Source: Bacteroidales bacterium (lineage in GTDB: Bacteria > Bacteroidota > Bacteroidia > Bacteroidales > WCHB1-69). From it: 7,574 nucleotides of DNA. Within the stretch, counting starts at the first letter, position 1. Every line of letters begins with the position of its first letter. Position numbers and translations under genes: made by a program. The notes beneath the pieces are model-generated. The model had not been told where the DNA came from and did no database searches. It saw only the letters and a list, made by a program, of their open reading frames with translations. Location of the stretch: contig JAEERB010000114.1 in assembly GCA_016285615.1 (NCBI GenBank), positions 1 to 7,574 of the forward strand, written 5' to 3'. Below are positions 1 to 6,252 of this stretch, piece after piece.

Positions 1-635
1 CTTTAAGTGAGAAGGAAAAAATCAGGGAAATGTATCTGCGCACCGCCGCCACCCGACTGGAAGGGCGTGTGCCGTTGTATAACTTGCGTGGTAATCACGA
101 GTTTCGTGGCAAGGATACGCAAGCGTGGTTCAACTATGTGGATATGCCTAATGGGAAGCCCTATTATACAGTTTCATACGGCAAGTTCTTTTTTATTTTC
201 TTGGATACTGGCGAAGATAAACCCGACAATGACATTGAGTATGGCGGCTCTATGCTTTCGGAGCCCTATTTGCGTGAGGAGGCGCGCTGGTTGGAGGAAG
301 TGGTGAAGTCGGACGCATGCAAAAAGGCGTCAGTTCGTATCGTTTTCGCTCATATTCCGCCCGAAAAAGATGGCTGGCAAGGCAATAAGAATGTAGAACA
401 ACTATTTGTGCCTATTCTCAATAAAGCGAATGTGGATTTGATGATTTCGGGCCATCTGCACCAATGGCGTGTGGATGCACCGCAAACCGTGTCGAGTGCC
501 AAATTCCTGGTGGTTGTCAATCCTAACTGTGCGCGTATGGAGGCGAGTGTCAGCAAGTCGTCGGTGGTTATCAATAGTTTCAATCCCGACGGTAAATCGA
601 AATACAGATTTGTATTAAATTATCGTGCCAAATAG
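1..635 (+). CDS. Calcineurin-like metallophosphoesterase, C-terminal part (5' truncated by window edge)
   Basis: The frame is open from the left edge (first whole codon at base 3) to the TAG at 633-635, so the gene begins outside the window; the ATG at base 30 is probably internal. Three later motifs of the calcineurin-like phosphoesterase superfamily are visible: GNHE at 90-101, an FAHIPP segment with its metal-ligand histidine at 351-353, and GHLH at 450-461. The earlier metal-binding motifs of the family (DxH and GDxxD) should lie upstream and cannot be checked. Such enzymes hydrolyse phosphomono- or diesters with a two-metal centre. In Bacteroidota many are exported and carry an N-terminal beta-sandwich domain, but neither the signal nor the substrate can be judged here. 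After GHLH there is a short tail of about 55 residues with no added domain. The stop is followed by the tyrS promoter, with no clear terminator between them. Family assignment is firm; the specific activity is unknown. Confidence 0.9.
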   Translation, partial: LSEKEKIREMYLRTAATRLEGRVPLYNLRGNHEFRGKDTQAWFNYVDMPNGKPYYTVSYGKFFFIFLDTGEDKPDNDIEYGGSMLSEPYLREEARWLEEVVKSDACKKASVRIVFAHIPPEKDGWQGNKNVEQLFVPILNKANVDLMISGHLHQWRVDAPQTVSSAKFLVVVNPNCARMEASVSKSSVVINSFNPDGKSKYRFVLNYRAK

Positions 636-647
636 TGCGATTAGCCG

Positions 648-678
648 TTTGATAGCATTAAAAAATGTTGTATTTTTG
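648..678 (+). promoter_or_regulatory. Bacteroidetes-type (sigma-ABfr) promoter of tyrS
   Basis: A -33 box TTTG at 648-651 is followed after exactly 19 bases by TATTTTTG at 671-678. This is a full match to the Bacteroidetes -7 consensus TAnnTTTG at the consensus spacing. Transcription would start a few bases after 678, leaving an A/T-rich leader of roughly 60 bases before the tyrS ATG at 749. I see no operator or riboswitch-like structure in that leader, only a very small imperfect pairing around 684-700. The promoter lies 12 bases past the metallophosphoesterase stop, so tyrS starts its own transcript. Confidence 0.75.
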
Positions 679-748
679 CAGTTTGCATTCCAAAGGTGCA
701 ATAAATCTTTTTTGTTTATAAATAAAGCATTGAAAGAATAATTAGAAG

Positions 749-2038
749 ATGAAGAATTTTGTAGAAGAATTGCGTTGGCGCGGGATGATTCACGATATGA
801 TGCCCGGCACGGAAGAACAACTCAAAAAAGAGATGACGACGGCATACGTGGGCATCGACCCGACAGCCGACTCACTACATATCGGTCACCTTGTGGGAGT
901 GATGATGCTTAGGCATTTGCAGGAATGCGGCCATCGCCCTGTTGTAGTGCTTGGTGGCGCTACCGGCATGATTGGCGACCCTTCGGGCAAGTCGCTGGAG
1001 CGTAACCTCCTCGACCACGACACATTGCTGCACAATCAGGAGTGCATCAAAAAACAGCTGGCCAAGTTCCTCAATTTTGATGGCAAAGAAGCCAATGCCG
1101 CCATCCTCGTCAATAACTACGACTGGATGAGTAAGTTCTCTTTCCTCGACTTCATTCGCGATGTGGGTAAGCACATCACGGTGAACTATATGATGGCAAA
1201 GGATTCGGTGAAAAAGCGCTTCAACGGTGAAGGCGATGGTATGTCGTTCACAGAGTTCTCTTATCAGCTGGTGCAAGGTTATGATTTTCTGTATCTTAAC
1301 CAACATTATAACTGCAAATTACAGATGGGTGGCTCCGACCAGTGGGGCAACATTACCACAGGTACGGAACTTATCCGCCGCAAAACCGGTGGTGAGGCCT
1401 TCGCACTGACCTGTCCGCTCATCACCAAAGCCGACGGTGGTAAGTTTGGCAAAACCGAAAAAGGTAATATCTGGCTCGACCCCGAGAAGACCTCGCCGTA
1501 TGCCTTCTATCAGTTCTGGCTCAACTGCTCGGATGATGACAGCAAGAAGTATATTCGCATTTTCACCGGCTTTTCGCAAGAGGAAATCGAAGCGATGGAG
1601 AAAGAACACGACGCCGCTCCGCATTTGCGCATTCTGCAAAAAGCGTTGGCTAAGGATTTGACCATTCGTGTGCATTCGCAAGAGGATTACGATGCCGCTG
1701 TTAGCGCATCCGAAATACTCTTTGGCAAAGGTACCGCCGACAGCCTGTCATCATTATCTGAAAAGATGTTTTTGGATGTGTTTGATGGTGTGCCGCAAAT
1801 GGAAATTGCCGCTTCGATGGTCGAAGCAGGCGTTCCTGTGGTTGATTTTGTTAGCGAGCATACCGGCATTTTTGCTTCGAAAGGCGAGGCGCGCCGTATG
1901 ATCAAGGATAACGGCCTGTCGGTCAACAAGTCCAAAGTGAATGAAAGCGTTGTTATTAACAATGATTTTCTCATCAAAGGAAAATACATTTTGGTTCAAA
2001 AAGGTAAAAAGAATTATTATATAGTTAAAATAAAGTAA
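749..2038 (+). CDS. tyrS: Tyrosyl-tRNA synthetase
   Basis: This cytoplasmic class I aminoacyl-tRNA synthetase charges tRNA-Tyr with tyrosine using ATP. Its 429 residues match the usual bacterial TyrRS length. The Rossmann-fold catalytic domain carries the HIGH motif at residues 44-47 and the KMSKS-equivalent KFGKT at 232-236, the normal form in many bacterial TyrRS. Tyrosine-pocket residues are recognisable by comparison with the Bacillus enzyme: Y33 and D37 (YVGIDPTA), Y172/Q176/D179 (YQLVQGYD), and D197/Q198 in GSDQWGN. The anticodon-binding alpha-helical domain follows, and residues about 365-429 form an S4 RNA-binding domain ([15 protein letters not shown]). The ATG at 749 starts a standard TyrRS N-terminus. 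It sits behind a consensus promoter and is followed after 11 bases by the M16 peptidase gene, so it probably leads an operon. All key residues are intact. Confidence 0.98.
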   Translation: MKNFVEELRWRGMIHDMMPGTEEQLKKEMTTAYVGIDPTADSLHIGHLVGVMMLRHLQECGHRPVVVLGGATGMIGDPSGKSLERNLLDHDTLLHNQECIKKQLAKFLNFDGKEANAAILVNNYDWMSKFSFLDFIRDVGKHITVNYMMAKDSVKKRFNGEGDGMSFTEFSYQLVQGYDFLYLNQHYNCKLQMGGSDQWGNITTGTELIRRKTGGEAFALTCPLITKADGGKFGKTEKGNIWLDPEKTSPYAFYQFWLNCSDDDSKKYIRIFTGFSQEEIEAMEKEHDAAPHLRILQKALAKDLTIRVHSQEDYDAAVSASEILFGKGTADSLSSLSEKMFLDVFDGVPQMEIAASMVEAGVPVVDFVSEHTGIFASKGEARRMIKDNGLSVNKSKVNESVVINNDFLIKGKYILVQKGKKNYYIVKIK

Positions 2039-2049
2039 ATTAGATAGTT

Positions 2050-4896
2050 ATGAAAAAATTACTTCTGACTTTTCTGTGGCTGCTGATAGCTTGTTCGTTA
2101 TCGTTGACAGCACAAGACCTTAAATCTACCATTAACAATGATCCTAATGTCAAGATTGGCAAGTTGGCAAACGGACTGACCTATTACATTCGTGAGAACA
2201 AGATGCCTGCCAACCATGTAGAGTTTCGACTGGCGGTGAATGCCGGCTCCAATCAGGAAGAGGAACCGCAGCGCGGTTTGGCCCACTTCACTGAGCACAT
2301 GGCTTTCAATGGTATCAAAGGATTCCCTGGCAATGAAGTTGTAAGCAAACTGCAATCCATTGGCGTATCGTTTGGTGGTGGCCTCAACGCCTACACCAGT
2401 TTTGATGAGACTGTCTTTATGATTTCGATGCCTACCGATGATGCCAAGAATGTGGATATGGGACTCAATATCCTGCGTGGCTGGGCCGACGGCTTGCTTT
2501 ATAACTCGAAGGAAATCGACCAGGAGCGAGGCGTCATCACCGAGGAGTATCGTATGTATCTCGGTGCCGACAAGCGTATGCAACAGAAATATTGGCCCGT
2601 GCTCTTCAGAGGCATGAAGTATGCCGAGCGCGAACCTATCGGATTGTTGGAAGTGATCAACGGCTTTGAATATCAAACCATTAAAGATTTTTACCACGAT
2701 TGGTACCGTCCTGATTTGCAGGCTGTCATCGTTGTTGGTGATATCAATGCCGCTGAAATCGAGCAGATGATTATCAAGAAATTCTCGAAAATCAAACCCG
2801 CTAAGAATCCGCGTGAGAAAGTGGTGCCTGCGTTGGTAAAAGAGACATCGCCTCAAGTGGTGATTTGCACCGACAAGGAGGCAATGGGCAGCAATGTGGA
2901 AATGATAACCAAGTTGCCCCACATTTATGTTAAGACTGTAGGCGATTATCGTGAATCGATGGTGCGTTCGCTGTTCAATATGATGATACGCGCCCGTTTG
3001 AGCGAGATGCGCCAGAATCCCAATACTCCGTTCCTGAGTGCTAACATCAATTATTCCAATTATTTGCGCGAGGTTGATGCATACGAATTATCGGCACAAT
3101 CAAAAGAAAATAAGATTGATGAGTCGATGAAAGCGTTAATCCGTGAGAACAATCGAGTATTGAAATATGGTTTCTTGGAGAGCGAACTGAAGCGCGCCAA
3201 GGAAGAGATGATGGACAACTACGAGCGTGCCGCCAAGGAAATAGACAAGACCAATTCGGATGCTTATGCCAGCCAATATGTCAGCCATTTCTTGAAGCAG
3301 ACTCCTATCCCGGGTGCCAAGCGTACACTGAAGTATGCTGAAAAGTATCTGGAAGGCATAACATTGGAAGAGGTTAATGCTCTGGCTAAACAGTGGGTTA
3401 GCAAGGATAACCTGGTGGTTATTGTCACCGCACCCGAACAGGAAGGTGTGAAAGTTCCTACGGAGCAAGACATTAGAAACATCTTGAATGACAAATCATT
3501 GGAAAATGTTACCCCCTATGTTGACACTTACAAGGATGTTGAAGTGATTGATGTAGAAAAGATTGTGCCGGGTTCTGTTGTGTCAACCAAAAATATTCCC
3601 GAAGTGGACGCTAAAGAACTGACACTTTCGAATGGTATCAAAGTGTTGTTGAAGAAGACCGACTATAAGAACGACGAAATTCTCTTCTCGGCCAAGAGTC
3701 GTGGCGGTATCAGTCGTTATTATGAGTGTGACATTGCATCGGCCCAATTTGCCCCCGCATTCATTATGCGTGCTGGCATTGGCGAACTGGATTATTCTTC
3801 TTTATCTAAGAAGATGAAAGGCAAGAAAGTGTCGTTAGCACCATCTATTGATGTTTTGTCAGAAGGAATTTCCGGTAGCACTACGCCCAAGGATATGGAG
3901 TTCTTCTTCCAATATCTGAATGCCTTCTTTACCAATGTGCGCAAGGATACCAATGTCTATACGTTGGTAATGTCGGAGACGAAGGAAAGAATCAATACAA
4001 TACAGAAGAACCCGTTGTACAAATTTATCGGCAAATTGGTAGATTTGTCCACCCAAAGCGACCCCTACTATCGTACCTTATTGACAGCAGATGAGGAATT
4101 TATCAAGTCGATAGATTACGAGCGCGCTTGGCAACTTTATCATCAGCGTTTTGCTAATCCTGCCGACTTTGTCTTCACTTTCGTGGGCAATTTCGACGAG
4201 GCCGAGATGACCAAAATGCTGGAAACTTATGTGGCTTCGTTGCCCACTACCGATGAGATGGAAGACTTTAACGATGTGGAGAAGGGTTTCCCTGAAAAGA
4301 GTATCACAACATCGGTTTATGCTGGCACTGAAGAGCAGAGTTGGGCAGGAATGATGTTCAGTGAAGAATATGATTACACACCCAAGAACAATATGATTTT
4401 GAATCAGATATGTGAAGCTTTGAACATTGAGGCCATTGAAACCATCCGTGAGAAAATGAGCGGTGTATATTCGCCCCAGCTGCAATTGGATTTTGAGAAA
4501 TATCCCAAGCCGACCTACAATTTGATGGCAATATTCAGCTGTGCTCCGCAAAATGTAGATACGCTTTCGGGTGCCATCTTCAACCTGCTGCGCACTTTCC
4601 AGAAACAGGGTCCCAAGCCCGAGACTTTACAAAAGGTTAAGGAGCAGATGATCAAGGAGCAGAAGACTGCCATGCAGAAAAATAGTACTTGGCTCGGTTA
4701 TTTGCAGAACAAATATTTCCAGGATGAAGTTAATCAGCTGGGTATGATTAACGATTTCGAACGTCGTGTAAACGAAGTGACGATGGATGATATCATCCGT
4801 TTTATGAAGCAATATTTTGCTCTGGATCATTATGTTAGAGTATCGTTATATCCTGAAACGATGAAACCTGCGATTCAAACCAAAACAAGAAGATAA
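2050..4896 (+). CDS. Secreted M16 (pitrilysin/insulinase-type) zinc metallopeptidase
   Basis: This is a 948-residue exported peptidase, the usual size of single-chain duplicated M16 enzymes. The inverted zinc motif HxxEH is at residues 79-83 (HFTEH). The downstream acidic stretch ERGVITEE (159-166) supplies the third zinc ligand, most likely E166, placed as in IDE and mitochondrial processing peptidase. The first M16_C domain covers about 205-390 (DFYHDWYRPDLQ, VVGD at 228-231). A second N-like domain begins near 522 (KELTLSNGIKVLLKK) and lacks HxxEH, as expected for the inactive half. The last domain keeps R800 and Y807, spaced like the substrate-binding Arg/Tyr pair of IDE, so the enzyme should be active. 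The N-terminus (MKK, then a hydrophobic stretch) is a signal peptide. It could be cut by signal peptidase I near TAQ (20-22), or lipidated at C15 through an LIAC box. It should act on peptides in the periplasm or at the envelope. The gene starts 11 bases after tyrS, and its TAA overlaps the tadA ATG by one base. Confidence 0.95.
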   Translation: MKKLLLTFLWLLIACSLSLTAQDLKSTINNDPNVKIGKLANGLTYYIRENKMPANHVEFRLAVNAGSNQEEEPQRGLAHFTEHMAFNGIKGFPGNEVVSKLQSIGVSFGGGLNAYTSFDETVFMISMPTDDAKNVDMGLNILRGWADGLLYNSKEIDQERGVITEEYRMYLGADKRMQQKYWPVLFRGMKYAEREPIGLLEVINGFEYQTIKDFYHDWYRPDLQAVIVVGDINAAEIEQMIIKKFSKIKPAKNPREKVVPALVKETSPQVVICTDKEAMGSNVEMITKLPHIYVKTVGDYRESMVRSLFNMMIRARLSEMRQNPNTPFLSANINYSNYLREVDAYELSAQSKENKIDESMKALIRENNRVLKYGFLESELKRAKEEMMDNYERAAKEIDKTNSDAYASQYVSHFLKQTPIPGAKRTLKYAEKYLEGITLEEVNALAKQWVSKDNLVVIVTAPEQEGVKVPTEQDIRNILNDKSLENVTPYVDTYKDVEVIDVEKIVPGSVVSTKNIPEVDAKELTLSNGIKVLLKKTDYKNDEILFSAKSRGGISRYYECDIASAQFAPAFIMRAGIGELDYSSLSKKMKGKKVSLAPSIDVLSEGISGSTTPKDMEFFFQYLNAFFTNVRKDTNVYTLVMSETKERINTIQKNPLYKFIGKLVDLSTQSDPYYRTLLTADEEFIKSIDYERAWQLYHQRFANPADFVFTFVGNFDEAEMTKMLETYVASLPTTDEMEDFNDVEKGFPEKSITTSVYAGTEEQSWAGMMFSEEYDYTPKNNMILNQICEALNIEAIETIREKMSGVYSPQLQLDFEKYPKPTYNLMAIFSCAPQNVDTLSGAIFNLLRTFQKQGPKPETLQKVKEQMIKEQKTAMQKNSTWLGYLQNKYFQDEVNQLGMINDFERRVNEVTMDDIIRFMKQYFALDHYVRVSLYPETMKPAIQTKTRR

Positions 4897-4898
4897 TG
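4894..4898 (+). other. TAATG stop/start overlap coupling the M16 peptidase gene to tadA
   Basis: The M16 stop TAA (4894-4896) shares its last A with the tadA start ATG (4896-4898). Such one-base overlaps commonly allow a terminating ribosome to restart, so tadA translation probably depends on translation of the peptidase gene. The tadA product aligns with the family from its first residues, which supports this start over the later Met at residue 11. Confidence 0.8.
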
Positions 4899-5342
4899 AT
4901 TAAGACTGCGTCGGACGAGCATTTCATGAAGTTGGCCTATGCTGAAGCTCAAGAGGCTTTGGCGAAGGATGAGGTGCCTATCGGTGCTGTGGTGGTGCAG
5001 AACGGCGCCGTCATTGGCCGTGGCCATAATCTGACGCAGACGCTCAACGATGTGACAGCTCATGCCGAGATGCAAGCCATTACGGCAGCTGCCAGCTATC
5101 TGGGTGCCAAGTATTTGAACGAATGCACCCTCTATGTGACACTGGAACCGTGTGTGATGTGCGCAGGTGCTATTGCCTGGTCGCAGTTGGGCACACTGGT
5201 CTATGCGGCTGAAGATCCTAAAAAAGGATATACTTTATTGGATAAGAATATTTTACATCCTAAAACGGAAGTGAGGAAGGGTGTGATGCAGGAGGAATGT
5301 GCCGAGTTGTTGAAATCATTTTTTGCAAAAAAAAGAAGATAA
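4896..5342 (+). CDS. tadA: tRNA-specific adenosine-34 deaminase
   Basis: This is a cytoplasmic zinc enzyme that deaminates the wobble adenosine of tRNA-Arg(ACG) to inosine, allowing one tRNA to read several arginine codons. The 148 residues match the compact bacterial TadA length. The cytidine/deoxycytidylate deaminase signature is complete: H56-A-E58 (zinc ligand and proton-shuttling glutamate) and P85-C86-V-M-C89 (two cysteine ligands). These positions are one residue off the E. coli enzyme. The N-terminus (DEHFMKLAYAEAQEAL, then VPIGAVVV at 27-34) is the typical TadA opening helix and first strand. N45 corresponds to a conserved active-site asparagine. A guanine or cytosine deaminase of the same superfamily is an alternative, but the LEPCVMCAGAI context and short length favour TadA. 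It overlaps the M16 gene by one base and ends 33 bases before the barrel gene. The 3' end contains a run of eight A (5327-5334) encoding part of a basic AKKRR tail. Confidence 0.96.
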   Translation: MIKTASDEHFMKLAYAEAQEALAKDEVPIGAVVVQNGAVIGRGHNLTQTLNDVTAHAEMQAITAAASYLGAKYLNECTLYVTLEPCVMCAGAIAWSQLGTLVYAAEDPKKGYTLLDKNILHPKTEVRKGVMQEECAELLKSFFAKKRR

Positions 5343-5375
5343 AAATACGCTGAACCCAAATTTTGCGTTAGGTAT

Positions 5376-6161
5376 ATGGAACAAATGAAAACGATGAAAC
5401 GAATTTTCCTGATACTTGTGATTTGCTTGATGGCGTTTCAGGCTTATCCCCAGCGCTTTATTGGTTCGGTAATTTTGGGTATGAACACTTCGCAAGTGGA
5501 TGGCGATGAGGTTTATCACTTCCGCAAATTCGGTGTCAACGGCGGCGGCTCGGTAATGGTGGCGCTCAATGAGAAGCAGACATGGTTTGCCACCATTGAA
5601 CTGCTTTACACGCAAAAGGGGTCGTATCAGAAATCAGGTATCCTCTTGCCGGATACGATATCATTGTTGGAAAATAATGCTGACAGGAGTGATCCTTCTA
5701 ATTTTCATCCTAAAATCAAGTATAAACTCAATCTTGACTATGTGGAGGTGCCTGTGGTGTTCCATTATGAAGATCCGCGCACGGGTTGGGCTATCGGTCT
5801 GGGTGCTTCCTGGGGCCGTTTGGTCAATGTGAAGGAGATAGAGAATGGTTGGCTCACTACTACCAGTTTGCGTTCGGGAACCTATCGCAAGAGCGATTGG
5901 AGTGCGATTGCCGACTTGAAAATCAGATTGTGGAAAGGGTTGAAACTCAATTTCAGATACCAATACACCTTCGTGCCGATTCGTACGAGAACCTACTATG
6001 TTGATACGCCTAAGGAACGGGTACGTAAGCAGTTCAACAATGTCATCACCATGCGGCTTATCTATTCGATTAACGAAAAGTATGTTCCTAACACTAAGTA
6101 TTATAAGAACAATAAGCCCACGACACGCTACATGCGCGATACTACGCCCTTTGCCAAGTAG
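5376..6161 (+). CDS. PorT-family-like outer-membrane beta-barrel protein
   Basis: This 261-residue protein resembles the small outer-membrane barrels of Bacteroidota (PorT-like, OMP_b-brl_2 type). Residues 7-19 (MKRIFLILVICLM) form a signal peptide, cleaved around residues 23-26; no valid lipobox precedes C17. The mature part alternates amphipathic strands with turns: about 27-38 (RFIGSVILGMNT), 53-64, 69-80, 120-131 (LDYVEVPVVFHY, a recognisable family segment), 137-152, 175-200 and 219-232. The family's usual first-strand region, a G-x-N-x-S-Q-x-x-G-D pattern, is present at 35-44 (GMNTSQVDGD). After the last strand comes a basic tail of about 30 residues with no recognised domain. Starts at 5376, 5385 and 5394 are all possible; the third gives the cleanest signal peptide. 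The gene lies 33 bases after tadA without a convincing promoter and is followed by a strong terminator, so it is probably the last gene of the tyrS operon. Its function is unknown; family members include a type IX secretion factor, but this assignment is not claimed. Confidence 0.82.
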   Translation: MEQMKTMKRIFLILVICLMAFQAYPQRFIGSVILGMNTSQVDGDEVYHFRKFGVNGGGSVMVALNEKQTWFATIELLYTQKGSYQKSGILLPDTISLLENNADRSDPSNFHPKIKYKLNLDYVEVPVVFHYEDPRTGWAIGLGASWGRLVNVKEIENGWLTTTSLRSGTYRKSDWSAIADLKIRLWKGLKLNFRYQYTFVPIRTRTYYVDTPKERVRKQFNNVITMRLIYSINEKYVPNTKYYKNNKPTTRYMRDTTPFAK

Positions 6162-6197
6162 TTGTCACATATTCTGTTTTTTTAGAAAATCCATATC

Positions 6198-6227
6198 AAT
6201 CTGCTGATAATTCAGCAGATTTTTTTT
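6198..6227 (+). terminator. Intrinsic (Rho-independent) terminator
   Basis: A perfect 10-bp inverted repeat, AATCTGCTGA (6198-6207) and TCAGCAGATT (6212-6221), encloses a four-base TAAT loop. The 3' arm runs into a T-tract (6220-6227), continued by ATTTTTTA. It begins 36 bases after the barrel gene stop and ends 25 bases before the next start codon, so it should end the tyrS-to-barrel transcript. The bidirectional potential is weak, since no matching A-tract directly precedes the stem. Confidence 0.92.
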
Positions 6228-6252
6228 ATTTTTACACACTTAAAAGTAATGA

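Noticed and set aside
679..748. A T-box or other riboswitch in the tyrS leader.
   Set aside because: The leader is only about 60 bases, A/T-rich and without a specifier stem, T-box sequence or terminator hairpin; only a tiny imperfect pairing is present.
636..748. A terminator for the metallophosphoesterase gene.
   Set aside because: No inverted repeat followed by a T-tract is visible; the T-rich stretch 708-714 has no stem before it.
1442..1456. KFGKT in place of KMSKS in TyrS as an unusual active site.
   Set aside because: KFGKT is the common form of this motif in bacterial tyrosyl-tRNA synthetases.
2098..2922. A 274-codon open frame on the minus strand inside the M16 gene, and shorter antisense frames elsewhere (875-1306, 1319-1681, 4078-4551, 5661-5963).
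   Set aside because: They lie opposite well-supported genes, show no recognisable motif, have odd Cys/His/Leu-rich composition, and disappear as shadows of codon bias on the + strand.
5343..5375. AAATTTTG at 5358-5365 as a promoter for the barrel gene.
   Set aside because: It lacks the initial T of the -7 box, has no -33 TTTG at the right distance, and is too near the start codon.
6227..6234. TATTTTTA right after the terminator, one base off the -7 consensus, as a promoter for the propeller gene.
   Set aside because: No TTTG lies 19-21 bases upstream (the position falls in the terminator stem), and the element overlaps a T-tract where such matches arise easily. The gene still needs a promoter, but I cannot place it.
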